DNA of 64,000 nt from Sporisorium sorghi (taxonomy: Eukaryota; Basidiomycota; Ustilaginomycetes; Ustilaginales; Ustilaginaceae): contig JALCCG010000002.1 of the NCBI GenBank assembly GCA_023212695.1, positions 62,001 through 126,000 on the forward strand, in the 5' to 3' direction. A program made the position numbers and the translations under genes. The notes under the pieces are model-generated. The model saw only the letters and a list, made by a program, of their open reading frames with translations. It did not search any database and was not told the DNA's origin. Below are positions 9,621-18,164 of the stretch, piece by piece. How positions within the stretch are numbered: position 1 is the first letter of the stretch; each line of letters begins with the position of its first letter.

Positions 9621-11459
9621 ATGAAATATCACAATTTGGAAGAGTGCATCATTGATCTGGAAAAAAACGGGCATTTAGTTCGTATACATGAAGAGGTTGA
9701 CCCTCATCTTGAAATGGCAGCCATACATATGAAGGTCTACGAGGCAGGCGGCCCGGCACTGTTGTTTGAGAACGTAAAAGGTTCGAACTTCCGTGCGGTA
9801 TCCAACCTGTTTGGAACGATGGAGCGCAGCAAATTCATTTTTCGGGACACGTTCAAGTCTACGCAAGATGTCATTGCATTGCGCAATGAACCCATGAAAG
9901 CGCTCAAGAATCCTTTTAAGTATGTCGGGACGGGATTAGCGGCTAAAACCGCATTGCCTCTCAAAAAAAAAACCACCCTCCCGCAAGGGTTTCAGGAAAT
10001 CCAAATCGCCGATCTGCCGCTGATCAAACATTGGAAGGACGACGGCGGCGCTTTTGTCACCTTGCCACAAGTGTATTCCGAAGATCCGGAAAAACCGGGC
10101 ATTATGAATTCCAACCTGGGGATGTACCGCGTCCAGCTTACAGGCAACGAATATGAAATGAACAAAGAAGTCGGCATCCATTACCAGATTCACCGCGGCA
10201 TCGGCATCCATCAGGCAAAAGCAAACAAGCTGGGCCAGCCTCTTAAAGTAAGTATTTTTATAGGGGGGCCACCTGCCCACACGATATCGGCCGTGATGCC
10301 GTTGCCTGAGGGCATGAGCGAGCTTACCTTCGCGGGTTTGCTGTCAGGGCGCCATTTCCGGTACAGCTATGTCGATGGTTATTGTATAAGCCACGATGCG
10401 GATTTTGTAATTACAGGGGAGATTCATCCCGGCGAGACCAAACCGGAAGGTCCATTCGGTGATCATCTGGGCTATTACAGCCTTGTCCATCCTTTTCCTG
10501 TCATGAGAGTGCACAAGGTGTATGCCAAACAGCGGGCCATTTATCCGTTTACGGTTGTCGGCAGACCGCCGCAGGAAGATACGTCCTTTGGAGAGCTGAT
10601 TCATGAGCTGACCGGCGGTGCGATTCGCCAAGAGATCCCGGGTGTCAAAGAAGTGCATGCGGTTGATGCTGCCGGGGTTCACCCCCTGCTGTTTGCCATT
10701 GGCAGCGAACGCTACACCCCCTACCAACAAGTAAAACAGCCGGCAGAGCTGCTCACGATTGCCAATCGGATTCTAGGCACCGGCCAATTGAGTCTGGCCA
10801 AATATCTGTTCATTGCCGCTGAAGAGAAACAAGCGTTAAGTACGCACCATATCGAGGGGTTCTTGACGTATATCTTGGAGCGCATCAATCTGCACCGGGA
10901 CATTCATTTTCAGACCAATACTACAATCGATACCCTCGATTATTCCGGAACCGGACTCAATACTGGCAGCAAGGTTGTCTTTGCAGCGGTTGGGGATAAA
11001 AAAAGAGAGCTCTGCCATGAAGTGCCTGAAACCTTGAAGGATCTGCCAGGATTCTCGACTGCCCGAATGATCATGCCAGGCATTGTGGCTATACAGGGTT
11101 CCCCATTTACGAGTTATTCGGATGTGCAGCTGGAAATGGACGGACTAAGCGAGGCTATTCGAGCGAGAGGCCCTCTCCCCTCTTGCCCGATGATCATTCT
11201 ATGTGATGACAGTGAATTCATGAGTGCGGCCATCAGCAATTTTCTCTGGGCGACCTTTACGCGAAGCAACCCTTCCCATGACATTCACGGTGTGAACGGC
11301 TACTATGAGCACAAGCATTGGGGCTGCGACAATATCATTATCGATGCCCGTTCGAAACCGCATCAAGCACCGCCCCTGATTCCGGATGCCGCAGTCGAAC
11401 AACATATCAAGCGCTTGTTTACAGACGGCGGCAGTTTAAGCCGCATTCAAATACGCTAG
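9621..11459 (+). CDS. UbiD-family prenylated-FMN-dependent decarboxylase, long form
   Basis: 612 residues from the ATG at 9621, which has TGGAG seven bases before it; upstream in-frame starts run into the preceding terminator. UbiD enzymes decarboxylate aromatic or unsaturated acids using prenylated FMN. Family signs: MNSNLGMYRVQL near residue 160 (the Asn and Arg of the cofactor/metal site) and HPGETKPEGPFGDHLGYY near residue 275, which carries the Glu of the E-R-E triad. At 612 residues it is longer than YclC/BsdC-type proteins (about 475), with an extra C-terminal part (SCPMIILCDDSEFMSAAISNF). No ubiX prenyltransferase gene is next to it, so the cofactor must come from elsewhere. The substrate cannot be read from sequence. 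It seems to be alone between terminators. Confidence 0.85.
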   Translation: MKYHNLEECIIDLEKNGHLVRIHEEVDPHLEMAAIHMKVYEAGGPALLFENVKGSNFRAVSNLFGTMERSKFIFRDTFKSTQDVIALRNEPMKALKNPFKYVGTGLAAKTALPLKKKTTLPQGFQEIQIADLPLIKHWKDDGGAFVTLPQVYSEDPEKPGIMNSNLGMYRVQLTGNEYEMNKEVGIHYQIHRGIGIHQAKANKLGQPLKVSIFIGGPPAHTISAVMPLPEGMSELTFAGLLSGRHFRYSYVDGYCISHDADFVITGEIHPGETKPEGPFGDHLGYYSLVHPFPVMRVHKVYAKQRAIYPFTVVGRPPQEDTSFGELIHELTGGAIRQEIPGVKEVHAVDAAGVHPLLFAIGSERYTPYQQVKQPAELLTIANRILGTGQLSLAKYLFIAAEEKQALSTHHIEGFLTYILERINLHRDIHFQTNTTIDTLDYSGTGLNTGSKVVFAAVGDKKRELCHEVPETLKDLPGFSTARMIMPGIVAIQGSPFTSYSDVQLEMDGLSEAIRARGPLPSCPMIILCDDSEFMSAAISNFLWATFTRSNPSHDIHGVNGYYEHKHWGCDNIIIDARSKPHQAPPLIPDAAVEQHIKRLFTDGGSLSRIQIR

Positions 11460-11511
11460 CTGCCGTAAACGTGCTTTGAATCGTATTTCCTTCAAATGAA
11501 AGCAAACCTAA

Positions 11512-11556
11512 AATGGGCTGGTCCTTAGTCATTACTGACTTTGGATCAGTCCATTT
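11512..11556 (+). terminator. Terminator-like hairpin after the UbiD-family gene
   Basis: 13-bp stem AATGGGCTGGTCC / GGATCAGTCCATT with two G-U pairs on the plus strand, then TTATTA. It lies between convergent genes. On the minus strand the two pairs become A-C mismatches, so it fits the rightward gene better. Confidence 0.55.
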
Positions 11557-11557
11557 A

Positions 11558-13183
11558 TTATGCCAGCACCCTCAGCACATCTTCAATCTTCTTCCCATGC
11601 GAGATCACCCCATAATTCATCCAGGTCAGAAAATCGACCTCGTACACGCAGCCGCCCTGTACAGCCGGCAGTGATTGCCATTCTGGCCAGTCCAGCATAC
11701 TCCGTTCCTCCCCTTCCCAGGAAGAATGACGCTTATCAAACGTAATGAACAGATGATCGGCATCCAGCAACTTCAACCATTCCTTGGTAAGGCTGGCTAT
11801 CCTGGCCCCCCGGGACAACTGCAGAACGAGTGGATGCGGGGTCAGACCAAGGTCCTTGTAGAGTATAGGTCCCGTATATCCGTGATCAGGACCCGCATAG
11901 AGACTGATTCCGAGGGCTGATATTCGAAGACAAGCAACGGTCTGTGTACGGACCGATTGCCTTAGAAGCCTCTTGGCTTCGCTGGCCTTATGCTCATACT
12001 GTGAAATGATATCCAACACGCGGTCCTTCCTGCCCAACAGTTCCGCCGATTTACGCAGGGTCAGACGCCAATCCTCACCCGGGTGCGGGAACTGATACGT
12101 TGGAGCCAACCGTCCCAAACCATCGTCCGACATCCAGCGTTCAAACCCGATATTTATGATAATGCAGTCAGGCTTATGACAAGACAGTACAGCAATATCC
12201 TCGTTCTCAATATCAATAACCGGGACGTGCAGCAAATCGAGGTAATCCTGCTTACCCCATCTGGAGTGTGAGCACTGCACGACCGGGGTTATTCCGAGGG
12301 CCACCAGAAAATCTTCAAGGAAAGGTGCAAACACTCGCATATTCTCCTGTCGGTAGTGGTTACGGCGATATTGTCCAGGAGAAACACCAACGGTTTGTTT
12401 GAAACGACGGTTAAAATAATATTCGCTGTTAAAACCGACAAACTGTGCAATGTCCAGCAGTCGGTCATCGCTTGCCAGCAGCATATGTTTTGCCCGATCT
12501 ATTCGAATCCCGTTCAGATAATCGAGGGGATACTGGGTCGTAATCTCTTTGAATATACGTGTATAATGCCAGCGTGCAACATTCGCTAATTCAGCCAGTT
12601 GTTCCACGGTCCATGGGTTTGCATAATGCTCTTTCAGATGTTCAATCGATAACTCTACAGCATGACGCATATTCAACGTGTAAGAATCGTTCTGATTCTG
12701 ACGATATAGGAATAGCATGAACGCTTGAAAACAGACGGCTAATTCGAAGGATTCAAGTTCGTTACATGTATGCCGGTGCCGATAAAGGCTTTCCAGATAG
12801 TCGATGCATTGGGAGAACGGGCGGCACAACAGTTCCCCCTGCCGCAGAGAAGATTGAGAGCTCCTTACAGGTGCAGTTTGTCCAGGGTCATCTCCCTCAC
12901 TCCGCCAGAGTTCATAAGTTAAATGATAGAAACACATGCCTTCTGTTTCAGAACGGAGACGTGCTGTCGAACCGGGAGCTATCAGATAACTCTGCCCTCC
13001 ACGCATAGTGAGCTCTGTTTTATCCAAGACCCATTTCCCGCTTCCGGCCGTCACGATCAGCAGCGTAAACTCGTTGCCCTGCACGAAATCTTCCCGCCAA
13101 TCGATGTACTCTGAACGAAGCTGAATATCCTTCAACACATAGAACCAAGTGGAGCGGTTTATCCTGCCGTTCTCATTCTTCAT
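11558..13183 (-). CDS. AraC-family regulator fused to a siderophore-binding (TroA/FecB-like) domain, Btr-like
   Basis: 541 residues in three parts. The N-terminus is a cupin-like AraC sensor. The AraC DNA-binding domain (two HTHs: WTVEQLAELANVARWHYTRIFKE and LLDIAQFVGFNSEYYFNRRFK) spans about residues 175-275. A C-terminal solute-binding-protein domain runs from about 285 to 541. In B. subtilis, Btr has this architecture and activates a siderophore-uptake operon when Fe-bacillibactin binds its C-terminal domain. Here that domain is visibly related to the neighbouring lipoprotein (both have the core GITPVVQ or GVTPVVQ, then WGKQDYLDL), so both should see the same ligand. The lipoprotein gene lies 112 bp upstream on the same strand. 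No permease or ATPase gene is adjacent. Confidence 0.9.
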   Translation of the reverse strand: MKNENGRINRSTWFYVLKDIQLRSEYIDWREDFVQGNEFTLLIVTAGSGKWVLDKTELTMRGGQSYLIAPGSTARLRSETEGMCFYHLTYELWRSEGDDPGQTAPVRSSQSSLRQGELLCRPFSQCIDYLESLYRHRHTCNELESFELAVCFQAFMLFLYRQNQNDSYTLNMRHAVELSIEHLKEHYANPWTVEQLAELANVARWHYTRIFKEITTQYPLDYLNGIRIDRAKHMLLASDDRLLDIAQFVGFNSEYYFNRRFKQTVGVSPGQYRRNHYRQENMRVFAPFLEDFLVALGITPVVQCSHSRWGKQDYLDLLHVPVIDIENEDIAVLSCHKPDCIIINIGFERWMSDDGLGRLAPTYQFPHPGEDWRLTLRKSAELLGRKDRVLDIISQYEHKASEAKRLLRQSVRTQTVACLRISALGISLYAGPDHGYTGPILYKDLGLTPHPLVLQLSRGARIASLTKEWLKLLDADHLFITFDKRHSSWEGEERSMLDWPEWQSLPAVQGGCVYEVDFLTWMNYGVISHGKKIEDVLRVLA

Positions 13184-13229
13184 CTCATCTTCCCCTGACC
13201 AAGAAACTTTTTTCGAATATAGTGCAAAG

Positions 13230-13270
13230 AAACAGAAAGCTCATCCAGCGCAGCCGGCAGCTTTCTGTTT
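13230..13270 (-). terminator. Hairpin between the binding-protein gene and the AraC fusion gene
   Basis: Inverted repeat AAACAGAAAGCT / AGCTTTCTGTTT (12 bp, loop of about 17) just after the stop of the lipoprotein gene. The trailing T-tract on the minus strand is weak (TTTCTTTG), so termination may be partial. Confidence 0.5.
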
Positions 13271-13295
13271 ATATTCTAGTTTACGGACGATCTGC

Positions 13296-14273
13296 TTATT
13301 GGACAAACCATTTCAAGAGATCATCAACCTTCATCATATTAGCGGTAATTGCGCCGGATTGCCAGTGCGTCCGATTGCCTTTATAGACATGTCCATTTTT
13401 GACTGCCGGTACCGACTTCCATAGCGGGCTATCAAATACTTGCATCGCTTCTTGGTTCTCCTCCGAGTCCCATCCGCCGTTCGATGGGAATACGATGATA
13501 TGATCTGCATCCAGCTCAGGAATTTTCTCTTGCGACAAAATGGCCTGATAATCGGTCATGTTTCTCACAAACGGATGAGGGATCAATCCCATCTCTTTAT
13601 AGATGTTGCCGGTAAAACGGTTTTCGATACCAAACAGAGCAAGCGTCTTATCCCCGATATTCAGCCTGAGGACGGCAACGGTCTCTTCGCCAACGGCCTG
13701 TTTCAGCTTCGCTTTGGCGTCAGCGATTTTCTCATTGTACTCATTAAGCGCACGTTCAGCTTCTTCAGGAATACCGAGCACATCCCCTATCGTTTTCAGG
13801 ATTTCCGTTGGTTTCTGCAGAATGGACTCCGGCAGCCGATAGGTGGGGGCTATTTTGGAATACAGTTCATATTTTGCTGCATCCACCGCACCGTCAACGA
13901 TGATCAAATCCGGGCTTGCCTCCAGCAGCCCTTCCATGCTCCCTGTTATATCAAAGGTTGGCACATCCAGATCCAAGTAATCCTGTTTCCCCCAGCTCGG
14001 ATGATACCACTGAACAACCGGCGTAACGCCGAGAGCCAAGAGATAGTCCTCCACATAAATACCCGCTACCCGTTTCGGATTTACCGGAATTTCGACGTCG
14101 CCGAATTCATCCTTCATCACTTTGGTATCAGCCGCTGTCTGATCCATCTTATTTTGAGCCGCCTGCTTGTCCGCCGTGTCCTGCTGATTGCCGCATCCAG
14201 CCAGAACCATCATCAGTACAAGTAAAGCTATTATCCATCTGGCGCTCTTGTGATGTGTCCTTATCCCTAACAT
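13296..14273 (-). CDS. Iron-siderophore ABC transporter substrate-binding lipoprotein (FeuA/FecB family)
   Basis: About 325 residues. After a basic start and hydrophobic helix comes the lipobox LAGC, so the mature protein is a membrane-anchored lipoprotein. It has the FecB/TroA-like fold with VEIPVNPKRVAGIYVEDYLLALG and a C-terminal SPLWKSVPAVKNGHVY segment typical of Fe-siderophore binders. Starts at 14282 and 14273 are both in frame; I prefer 14273 because AGGGGAG is only two bases from the upper ATG. A Fur box just downstream of the promoter supports iron control. It is an orphan binding protein: no permease or ATPase gene is visible nearby, so it must borrow one. It forms a pair with the AraC fusion regulator downstream. 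Confidence 0.9.
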   Translation of the reverse strand: MLGIRTHHKSARWIIALLVLMMVLAGCGNQQDTADKQAAQNKMDQTAADTKVMKDEFGDVEIPVNPKRVAGIYVEDYLLALGVTPVVQWYHPSWGKQDYLDLDVPTFDITGSMEGLLEASPDLIIVDGAVDAAKYELYSKIAPTYRLPESILQKPTEILKTIGDVLGIPEEAERALNEYNEKIADAKAKLKQAVGEETVAVLRLNIGDKTLALFGIENRFTGNIYKEMGLIPHPFVRNMTDYQAILSQEKIPELDADHIIVFPSNGGWDSEENQEAMQVFDSPLWKSVPAVKNGHVYKGNRTHWQSGAITANMMKVDDLLKWFVQ

Positions 14274-14336
14274 AAAAACCATTTCTCCCCTTGCCTGTTG
14301 TTAAAAGGTACGAAACGAGATCCTATTGCATCTATT

Positions 14337-14399
14337 GATTATGATAATCATTCTCATTTCGTTCAGATACATTGTATCCCACTCAATATCACCAAACAA
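14337..14399 (-). promoter_or_regulatory. Fur-controlled promoter of the siderophore-binding lipoprotein
   Basis: Leftward promoter: TTGTTT (complement of 14394-14399), 17 bp, TACAAT (complement of 14371-14376). The 19-bp stretch 14337-14355 matches the classical Fur box GATAATGATAATCATTATC at 17 of 19 positions and lies just past the start point, so iron-loaded Fur would block transcription. Confidence 0.8.
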
Positions 14400-14533
14400 T
14401 GCACTTTCTCAAAATATTTCTTATACAAACTCAAAAGAAAGGCCTCCTGCTAGGAGCCCCTCTTCTCTTATCCTATGAATCTTTATATAATGAATAGTAT
14501 TCAGACTGTTAATTTCTACCTGGGAGGGAAAAC

Positions 14534-15061
14534 ATGTTTCCACGATTAGAGACAAAACGATTGTTACTGCGAGAAATTCACCAACAGGATGCTAGGGCTC
14601 TTTATGATTGCTTCTCGAATGACGATGTTGTCCGCTACTACGGACAAGACAAGCTGACTTCCCTCGACGAAGCGCTCCAACTGGTTGATTTTTTCGCCAA
14701 AAACCATGCCGAGAAACGCGGCCTTCGATGGGGAATCGAGCTCCAAGGGACGAGCGGTTTGATCGGAACGATCGGATTTAATCTATGGTCTCCAAGGCAC
14801 AAGAGGGCCGAAATCGGCTATGAACTTCATCCTGAGTTCTGGGGTCAGGGGTATGCAAGCGAAGCTGCTTCGGCCATCATTGCCTATGGGTTTCACACGC
14901 TGGATCTGTCCCGTATCGGCGCCGTTGTTTTGATCGAGAACCAGGCATCCCGGACGCTCCTAACCAAGCTCGGTTTTGAAGCGGAGGGAATTCTTCGCCG
15001 ATATATTTATCAAGACGGTGTTCCGCATGACACCCAGATGTACTCCCTATTAAGAGAGTAA
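14534..15061 (+). CDS. GNAT N-acetyltransferase, RimJ/RimL type
   Basis: 175 residues, full length for the Acetyltransf_3 group. It begins ETKRLLLREIHQQDARALYDC, typical of RimJ/RimL-like proteins, and has the acetyl-CoA-binding motif A (ELHPEFWGQGYASEAASAII) near residue 100, then IENQASRTLLTKLGFEAEG. These enzymes acetylate N-termini of proteins or small amines; the substrate is not predictable. GGGAGGG precedes the ATG at 14534. It stands alone, convergent with the FNT channel gene. Confidence 0.88.
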   Translation: MFPRLETKRLLLREIHQQDARALYDCFSNDDVVRYYGQDKLTSLDEALQLVDFFAKNHAEKRGLRWGIELQGTSGLIGTIGFNLWSPRHKRAEIGYELHPEFWGQGYASEAASAIIAYGFHTLDLSRIGAVVLIENQASRTLLTKLGFEAEGILRRYIYQDGVPHDTQMYSLLRE

Positions 15062-15101
15062 CCGGACGGGCATGATAGGGCTCCCCTATTGTCGTTACGT
15101 G

Positions 15102-15899
15102 TTATTCATCAAGCGATTCCGAAGCATCCAGGAAGGGTTTATTTACAAAATAATACATAAAGCCCATAAGCAGCACGCCTCCAACTAAATTGCCGAGCGT
15201 CACCGGAATCAAATTGTGCAGCACACCATCAAATGAAATCGTGCCCGGATGGTTCAGAACCAACGCGATGGCAAACGTACACATATTCGCAATGCTGTGC
15301 TCATAGCCGGAGATGAAGAAGCAGAATACAAACAGCATCATCGCGAACATTTTGGCGCCATCGCCCTTCAGTGACATGGGGATAAAAAATGCAAGGCATA
15401 CGAGCCAGTTGCACAAAATCGCCCGGAAGAACAGCTGCACCATCGGGGTTGTCATTTTCTGCTCAACCACATGCAGCAGGAACCCGTTCACGGACGAATC
15501 CATAAAGAGTCCCGTCAAGAAAATCAACAACGCAAACGCGCATGCGCCCAAAATGTTCCCGATGTAACTGAAGATCCACAGTTTGACAACCTCAATCCAC
15601 TTGAGCTTCTTGCGCAGAGCGGCGTACGTGTAGTAGAAGGTATTCCCGGTAAACAAATCTCCTCCCCCATACGCAATCAGAATGATGGCGGCGCCAAACG
15701 TAAGGGCAGCCATCGGGTACGTCAAGGGGGAATGCTCCAGATAAAAAAAGTTCCCTGTCTTAAACGCGACAATGACGCCAAAGCCAATGAACATACTGGC
15801 AAGCATGGACCGTGCTAAATATCGAAGCTGGCTTTGCTTAAATATTTTGTGTTTTTTCAGAGCAAGCTGCTCCACTTTGAATAGCGATTTGGTTTCCAT
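15102..15899 (-). CDS. Formate/nitrite transporter (FNT) family channel
   Basis: 265 residues with about six transmembrane helices, as expected of FocA/NirC-type pentameric channels for formate, nitrite or hydrosulfide. The FNT signatures are recognisable: FGAAIILIAYGGGDLFTGNTFYY near residue 70 and GYEHSIANMCTFAIAL near residue 205, which holds the central pore His in the ISGYEHSIANM motif. The N-terminus is a cytoplasmic amphipathic segment. No formate or nitrite enzyme genes lie beside it, so the substrate is undecided. HSC-type FNT channels carry hydrosulfide, which would fit the sulfur locus 10 kb away, but this is speculation. Confidence 0.9.
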   Translation of the reverse strand: METKSLFKVEQLALKKHKIFKQSQLRYLARSMLASMFIGFGVIVAFKTGNFFYLEHSPLTYPMAALTFGAAIILIAYGGGDLFTGNTFYYTYAALRKKLKWIEVVKLWIFSYIGNILGACAFALLIFLTGLFMDSSVNGFLLHVVEQKMTTPMVQLFFRAILCNWLVCLAFFIPMSLKGDGAKMFAMMLFVFCFFISGYEHSIANMCTFAIALVLNHPGTISFDGVLHNLIPVTLGNLVGGVLLMGFMYYFVNKPFLDASESLDE

Positions 15900-16236
15900 A
15901 ACTCCTCCTGAAGAAAGACGGTTCTATATAGATTACACGATTTTACATATAATTCATATCATCTTGAGCATTATCATATGGAAAATGCCCCGCTTATAAT
16001 GAATCTTCGATCGGCCTCATCATCTCTTTCCGCAGCCGGTGTACCCGTTTGACGTGTGGTAATCACAGCTTTCTGCAAACCAGCTTCGCTTTTGAGTATC
16101 AATTCTGAGACTCCATCTTCATAGAATCGTAACCTAATATTTCTTCGCTTCCACTATCATGGGAGGATAAGTCCGGAATTCATGTTTGATAAACGGAGCA
16201 TGTGGTAAATACATGTTACAAAGGAGAGGATACAAC
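15900..16236. other. Intergenic region between the FNT channel and the YjgB-like gene
   Basis: 337 bp without a supported gene. It must hold divergent promoters. The minus strand from about 16165 to 15972 is open for some 58 codons in a protein-like composition but lacks an ATG (see findings). The plus-strand ribosome site AAGGAGAGG lies at its right end. Confidence 0.5.
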
Positions 16237-16833
16237 ATGAACATGAAACAGCCAGCTAAAAAAGCAATCGTCACCTTTACCATGGCAGGGGTTGTCGGCC
16301 TGAGTGCTTTGGGAGTGAATTATACCGTTTTCCCTATTCACCAAGCAGAAGCGGCCACAACGGCAAGCACCGGTAATTACGCTTCCGAACAGGCTCTTCA
16401 GAAACTCAACAGTTTCTATAAACCCGCACTAAAGGGCCAGTTTCCTGGTTCAGTCAGCGGTTTAACAATCGGTAAAAGCACAAAGCAGGATGTTTACAAG
16501 ACGATTGGCGAGCCTTCTTTACCGGGTAAGGATGCAGACGCCTTTGACTTGTACGGTGCCAACATGGGGAACCCGGGCTATGCCTTCTCCTATAAACTGA
16601 ACAAAATCCGCGAGATGCGTTATTTTGGAACCAATGTGGAACGACAGACTAATATCGGCGGCATTACGATGAAGATGTTAAAGCAAAACTGGTTTGCTCC
16701 GGATGCCACATCCACTTTCAAAAACGGCAAGACCACTCAAACCAAACTCACCTACAATCGGGGTGATTACAAATTAGAGTTTATCTTTAACAGCAGTACG
16801 GAACTTGACCATATGAATCTGCTGAAAAAATAA
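16237..16833 (+). CDS. Secreted YjgB-like protein, DUF4309 domain
   Basis: 198 residues from the ATG at 16237, which follows AAGGAGAGG. Residues 1 to about 38 form a signal peptide with a likely cleavage after AEA. The rest matches the DUF4309 family known from B. subtilis YjgB: GLTIGKSTKQDVYKTIGEP near residue 75, then a beta-rich domain ending NRGDYKLEFIFNSS. The function of the family is not known; the fold is compared with small-protein-A/BamE-type domains. It appears monocistronic, with two hairpins after the stop. Confidence 0.8.
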   Translation: MNMKQPAKKAIVTFTMAGVVGLSALGVNYTVFPIHQAEAATTASTGNYASEQALQKLNSFYKPALKGQFPGSVSGLTIGKSTKQDVYKTIGEPSLPGKDADAFDLYGANMGNPGYAFSYKLNKIREMRYFGTNVERQTNIGGITMKMLKQNWFAPDATSTFKNGKTTQTKLTYNRGDYKLEFIFNSSTELDHMNLLKK

Positions 16834-16843
16834 TGCAAAAAAC

Positions 16844-16908
16844 CATGATTTTTTTAAAATCATGGTGATTACGTTAAAACCTGGTCTCTGTGAGAGTCCA
16901 GGTTTTTT
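16844..16908 (+). terminator. Two successive hairpins after the YjgB-like gene
   Basis: First hairpin CCATGATTTT / AAAATCATGG at 16844-16865. Second hairpin AAAACCTGG / CCAGGTTTT at 16876-16906, followed by TTCTTGG. Either would stop the rightward gene; the second also faces the leftward kinase gene and may serve both. Confidence 0.75.
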
Positions 16909-16949
16909 CTTGGTTGCGTTTTCGTTTCATCGCTTAGCCTTACTTCTGC

Positions 16950-17957
16950 TTACATCAAATATTGATTCAACATATCGTCCAGCCATTCATGACTTTGTTC
17001 CAGACGTTTGCATCCTGCAGCCAGCGTCCCCACCTGCTCCCTTAACACGTCGACATCATCCGTTCCTTCTATATAACGACTCATAAAGTGCAAAAACACA
17101 TCGACCATGCGCAAGCGCATGAGAACCGGAATCGCCGCAATCTCCTCCGGGCTTAACCGCACACGGCCCGCAAAGCCTTCGCAGAACCTCTTGATGAATT
17201 CACGCTCAAACTCAGAACCCAAAAAACCTGAAATCACAACCGCAGGCTCCATTGCTCTCACGTCCCGCGTGCAAAACTCAAAATCAAGCAATGCGACAAC
17301 CCTGCTTGAATCCTCTGCGTCTACCAGCAGGTTAGAAAAATTCAGATCGCCATGAACCAGCTGCTGAGGGAGTTTTTTCAAGGAGTCCAGCCTGCCGCAT
17401 ATAGCAGCATAGGCCTCTTCTAATATAAGAAGTGCGTCGCGGAGATCGCTTAACGGCTGTGGCGGGCGCTGGCAGAAATCAAGAACAAAGGCCTCACTGC
17501 ATAAAGGATACGACTCAAGCAGCTCGAAATACGGCGGATACACCGGGTCCATACCAACTGAACAAACCGCAAGTGCGTTTACAAGCTCCCCCGTCTTCTC
17601 CCCGAAAGAAAACACGGATTGAATCGAGTCTCCCTCCGGGCGCACTCCTTCAATGTAAGTAAATAAGCATGCGTATCGGTCACTGCCATCCGATAATTGC
17701 ACCACATGATCGCCCGATGTGGTGATGATCGGCACAGGGATCTTAAAACTTAGCGGCATCCGCTGCAGCGAGTTCAGAACAGCAAACTCAAACTGGATCT
17801 TGGCTTTATCCCGATGCGTATTGTAAATACGCATGACAGAACGGCGGTTCCCACGAACACGATGGATAAAACAGGTGGTATTGTTCCAGCCCGCAGGACC
17901 ATTCACCGTGCTGCCGTTCCAGTCAGGCCAGTACGCTTCCATCAATCGTTGAATCAT
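16950..17957 (-). CDS. Aminoglycoside phosphotransferase (APH)-fold kinase
   Basis: 335 residues of the APH/choline-kinase-like family. The phosphotransfer loop LVHGDLNFSNLLVD near residue 200 holds the catalytic Asp, and VALLDFEFCTRDV near residue 220 is the metal-binding DFE motif. An N-terminal lobe with VMRIYNTHRDKAKIQFEFAVL supplies the nucleotide-binding side. Such enzymes phosphorylate small hydroxyl compounds such as homoserine, choline, methylthioribose or sugars; resistance to aminoglycosides is not implied. The layout resembles the spore-coat CotS/YsxE-like and homoserine-kinase-like groups, but I cannot choose. It stands alone. Confidence 0.85.
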   Translation of the reverse strand: MIQRLMEAYWPDWNGSTVNGPAGWNNTTCFIHRVRGNRRSVMRIYNTHRDKAKIQFEFAVLNSLQRMPLSFKIPVPIITTSGDHVVQLSDGSDRYACLFTYIEGVRPEGDSIQSVFSFGEKTGELVNALAVCSVGMDPVYPPYFELLESYPLCSEAFVLDFCQRPPQPLSDLRDALLILEEAYAAICGRLDSLKKLPQQLVHGDLNFSNLLVDAEDSSRVVALLDFEFCTRDVRAMEPAVVISGFLGSEFEREFIKRFCEGFAGRVRLSPEEIAAIPVLMRLRMVDVFLHFMSRYIEGTDDVDVLREQVGTLAAGCKRLEQSHEWLDDMLNQYLM

Positions 17958-18055
17958 GATTATTACCTCTCCAACTCTTTGTAATCGATTCTTATGGCAA
18001 AAAACGGGGTTGGTTCACTTTCGAACCGGATTATTCAACTTCAATGGCAACCTAA

Positions 18056-18115
18056 AAATAGGTTTTTGAAATAGGAGCCGATTCATGATTTCATCAACAT
18101 GGGTGAATCGGCTTT
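18056..18115. terminator. Hairpins between the APH kinase and DeoR genes
   Basis: CCTAAAAATAGG at 18051-18062, then a 10-bp stem AGCCGATTCA / TGAATCGGCT at 18078-18115. They lie past the stop of the DeoR gene on the minus strand. No clear T-run follows on either strand, so this is a possible, not certain, terminator. Confidence 0.4.
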
Positions 18116-18164
18116 GTGGAGGACCGTTTTTTTTAAGCGCCGTTTAGTTAATCAGGTTCCATGC

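Noticed and set aside
13440..14225. 261-codon plus-strand frame
   Set aside because: Antisense to the siderophore-binding lipoprotein, which has a lipobox and a Fur-controlled promoter.
16950..17957. Aminoglycoside resistance gene
   Set aside because: The APH fold is shared by many metabolic kinases, and nothing in the sequence or context points to drug resistance.
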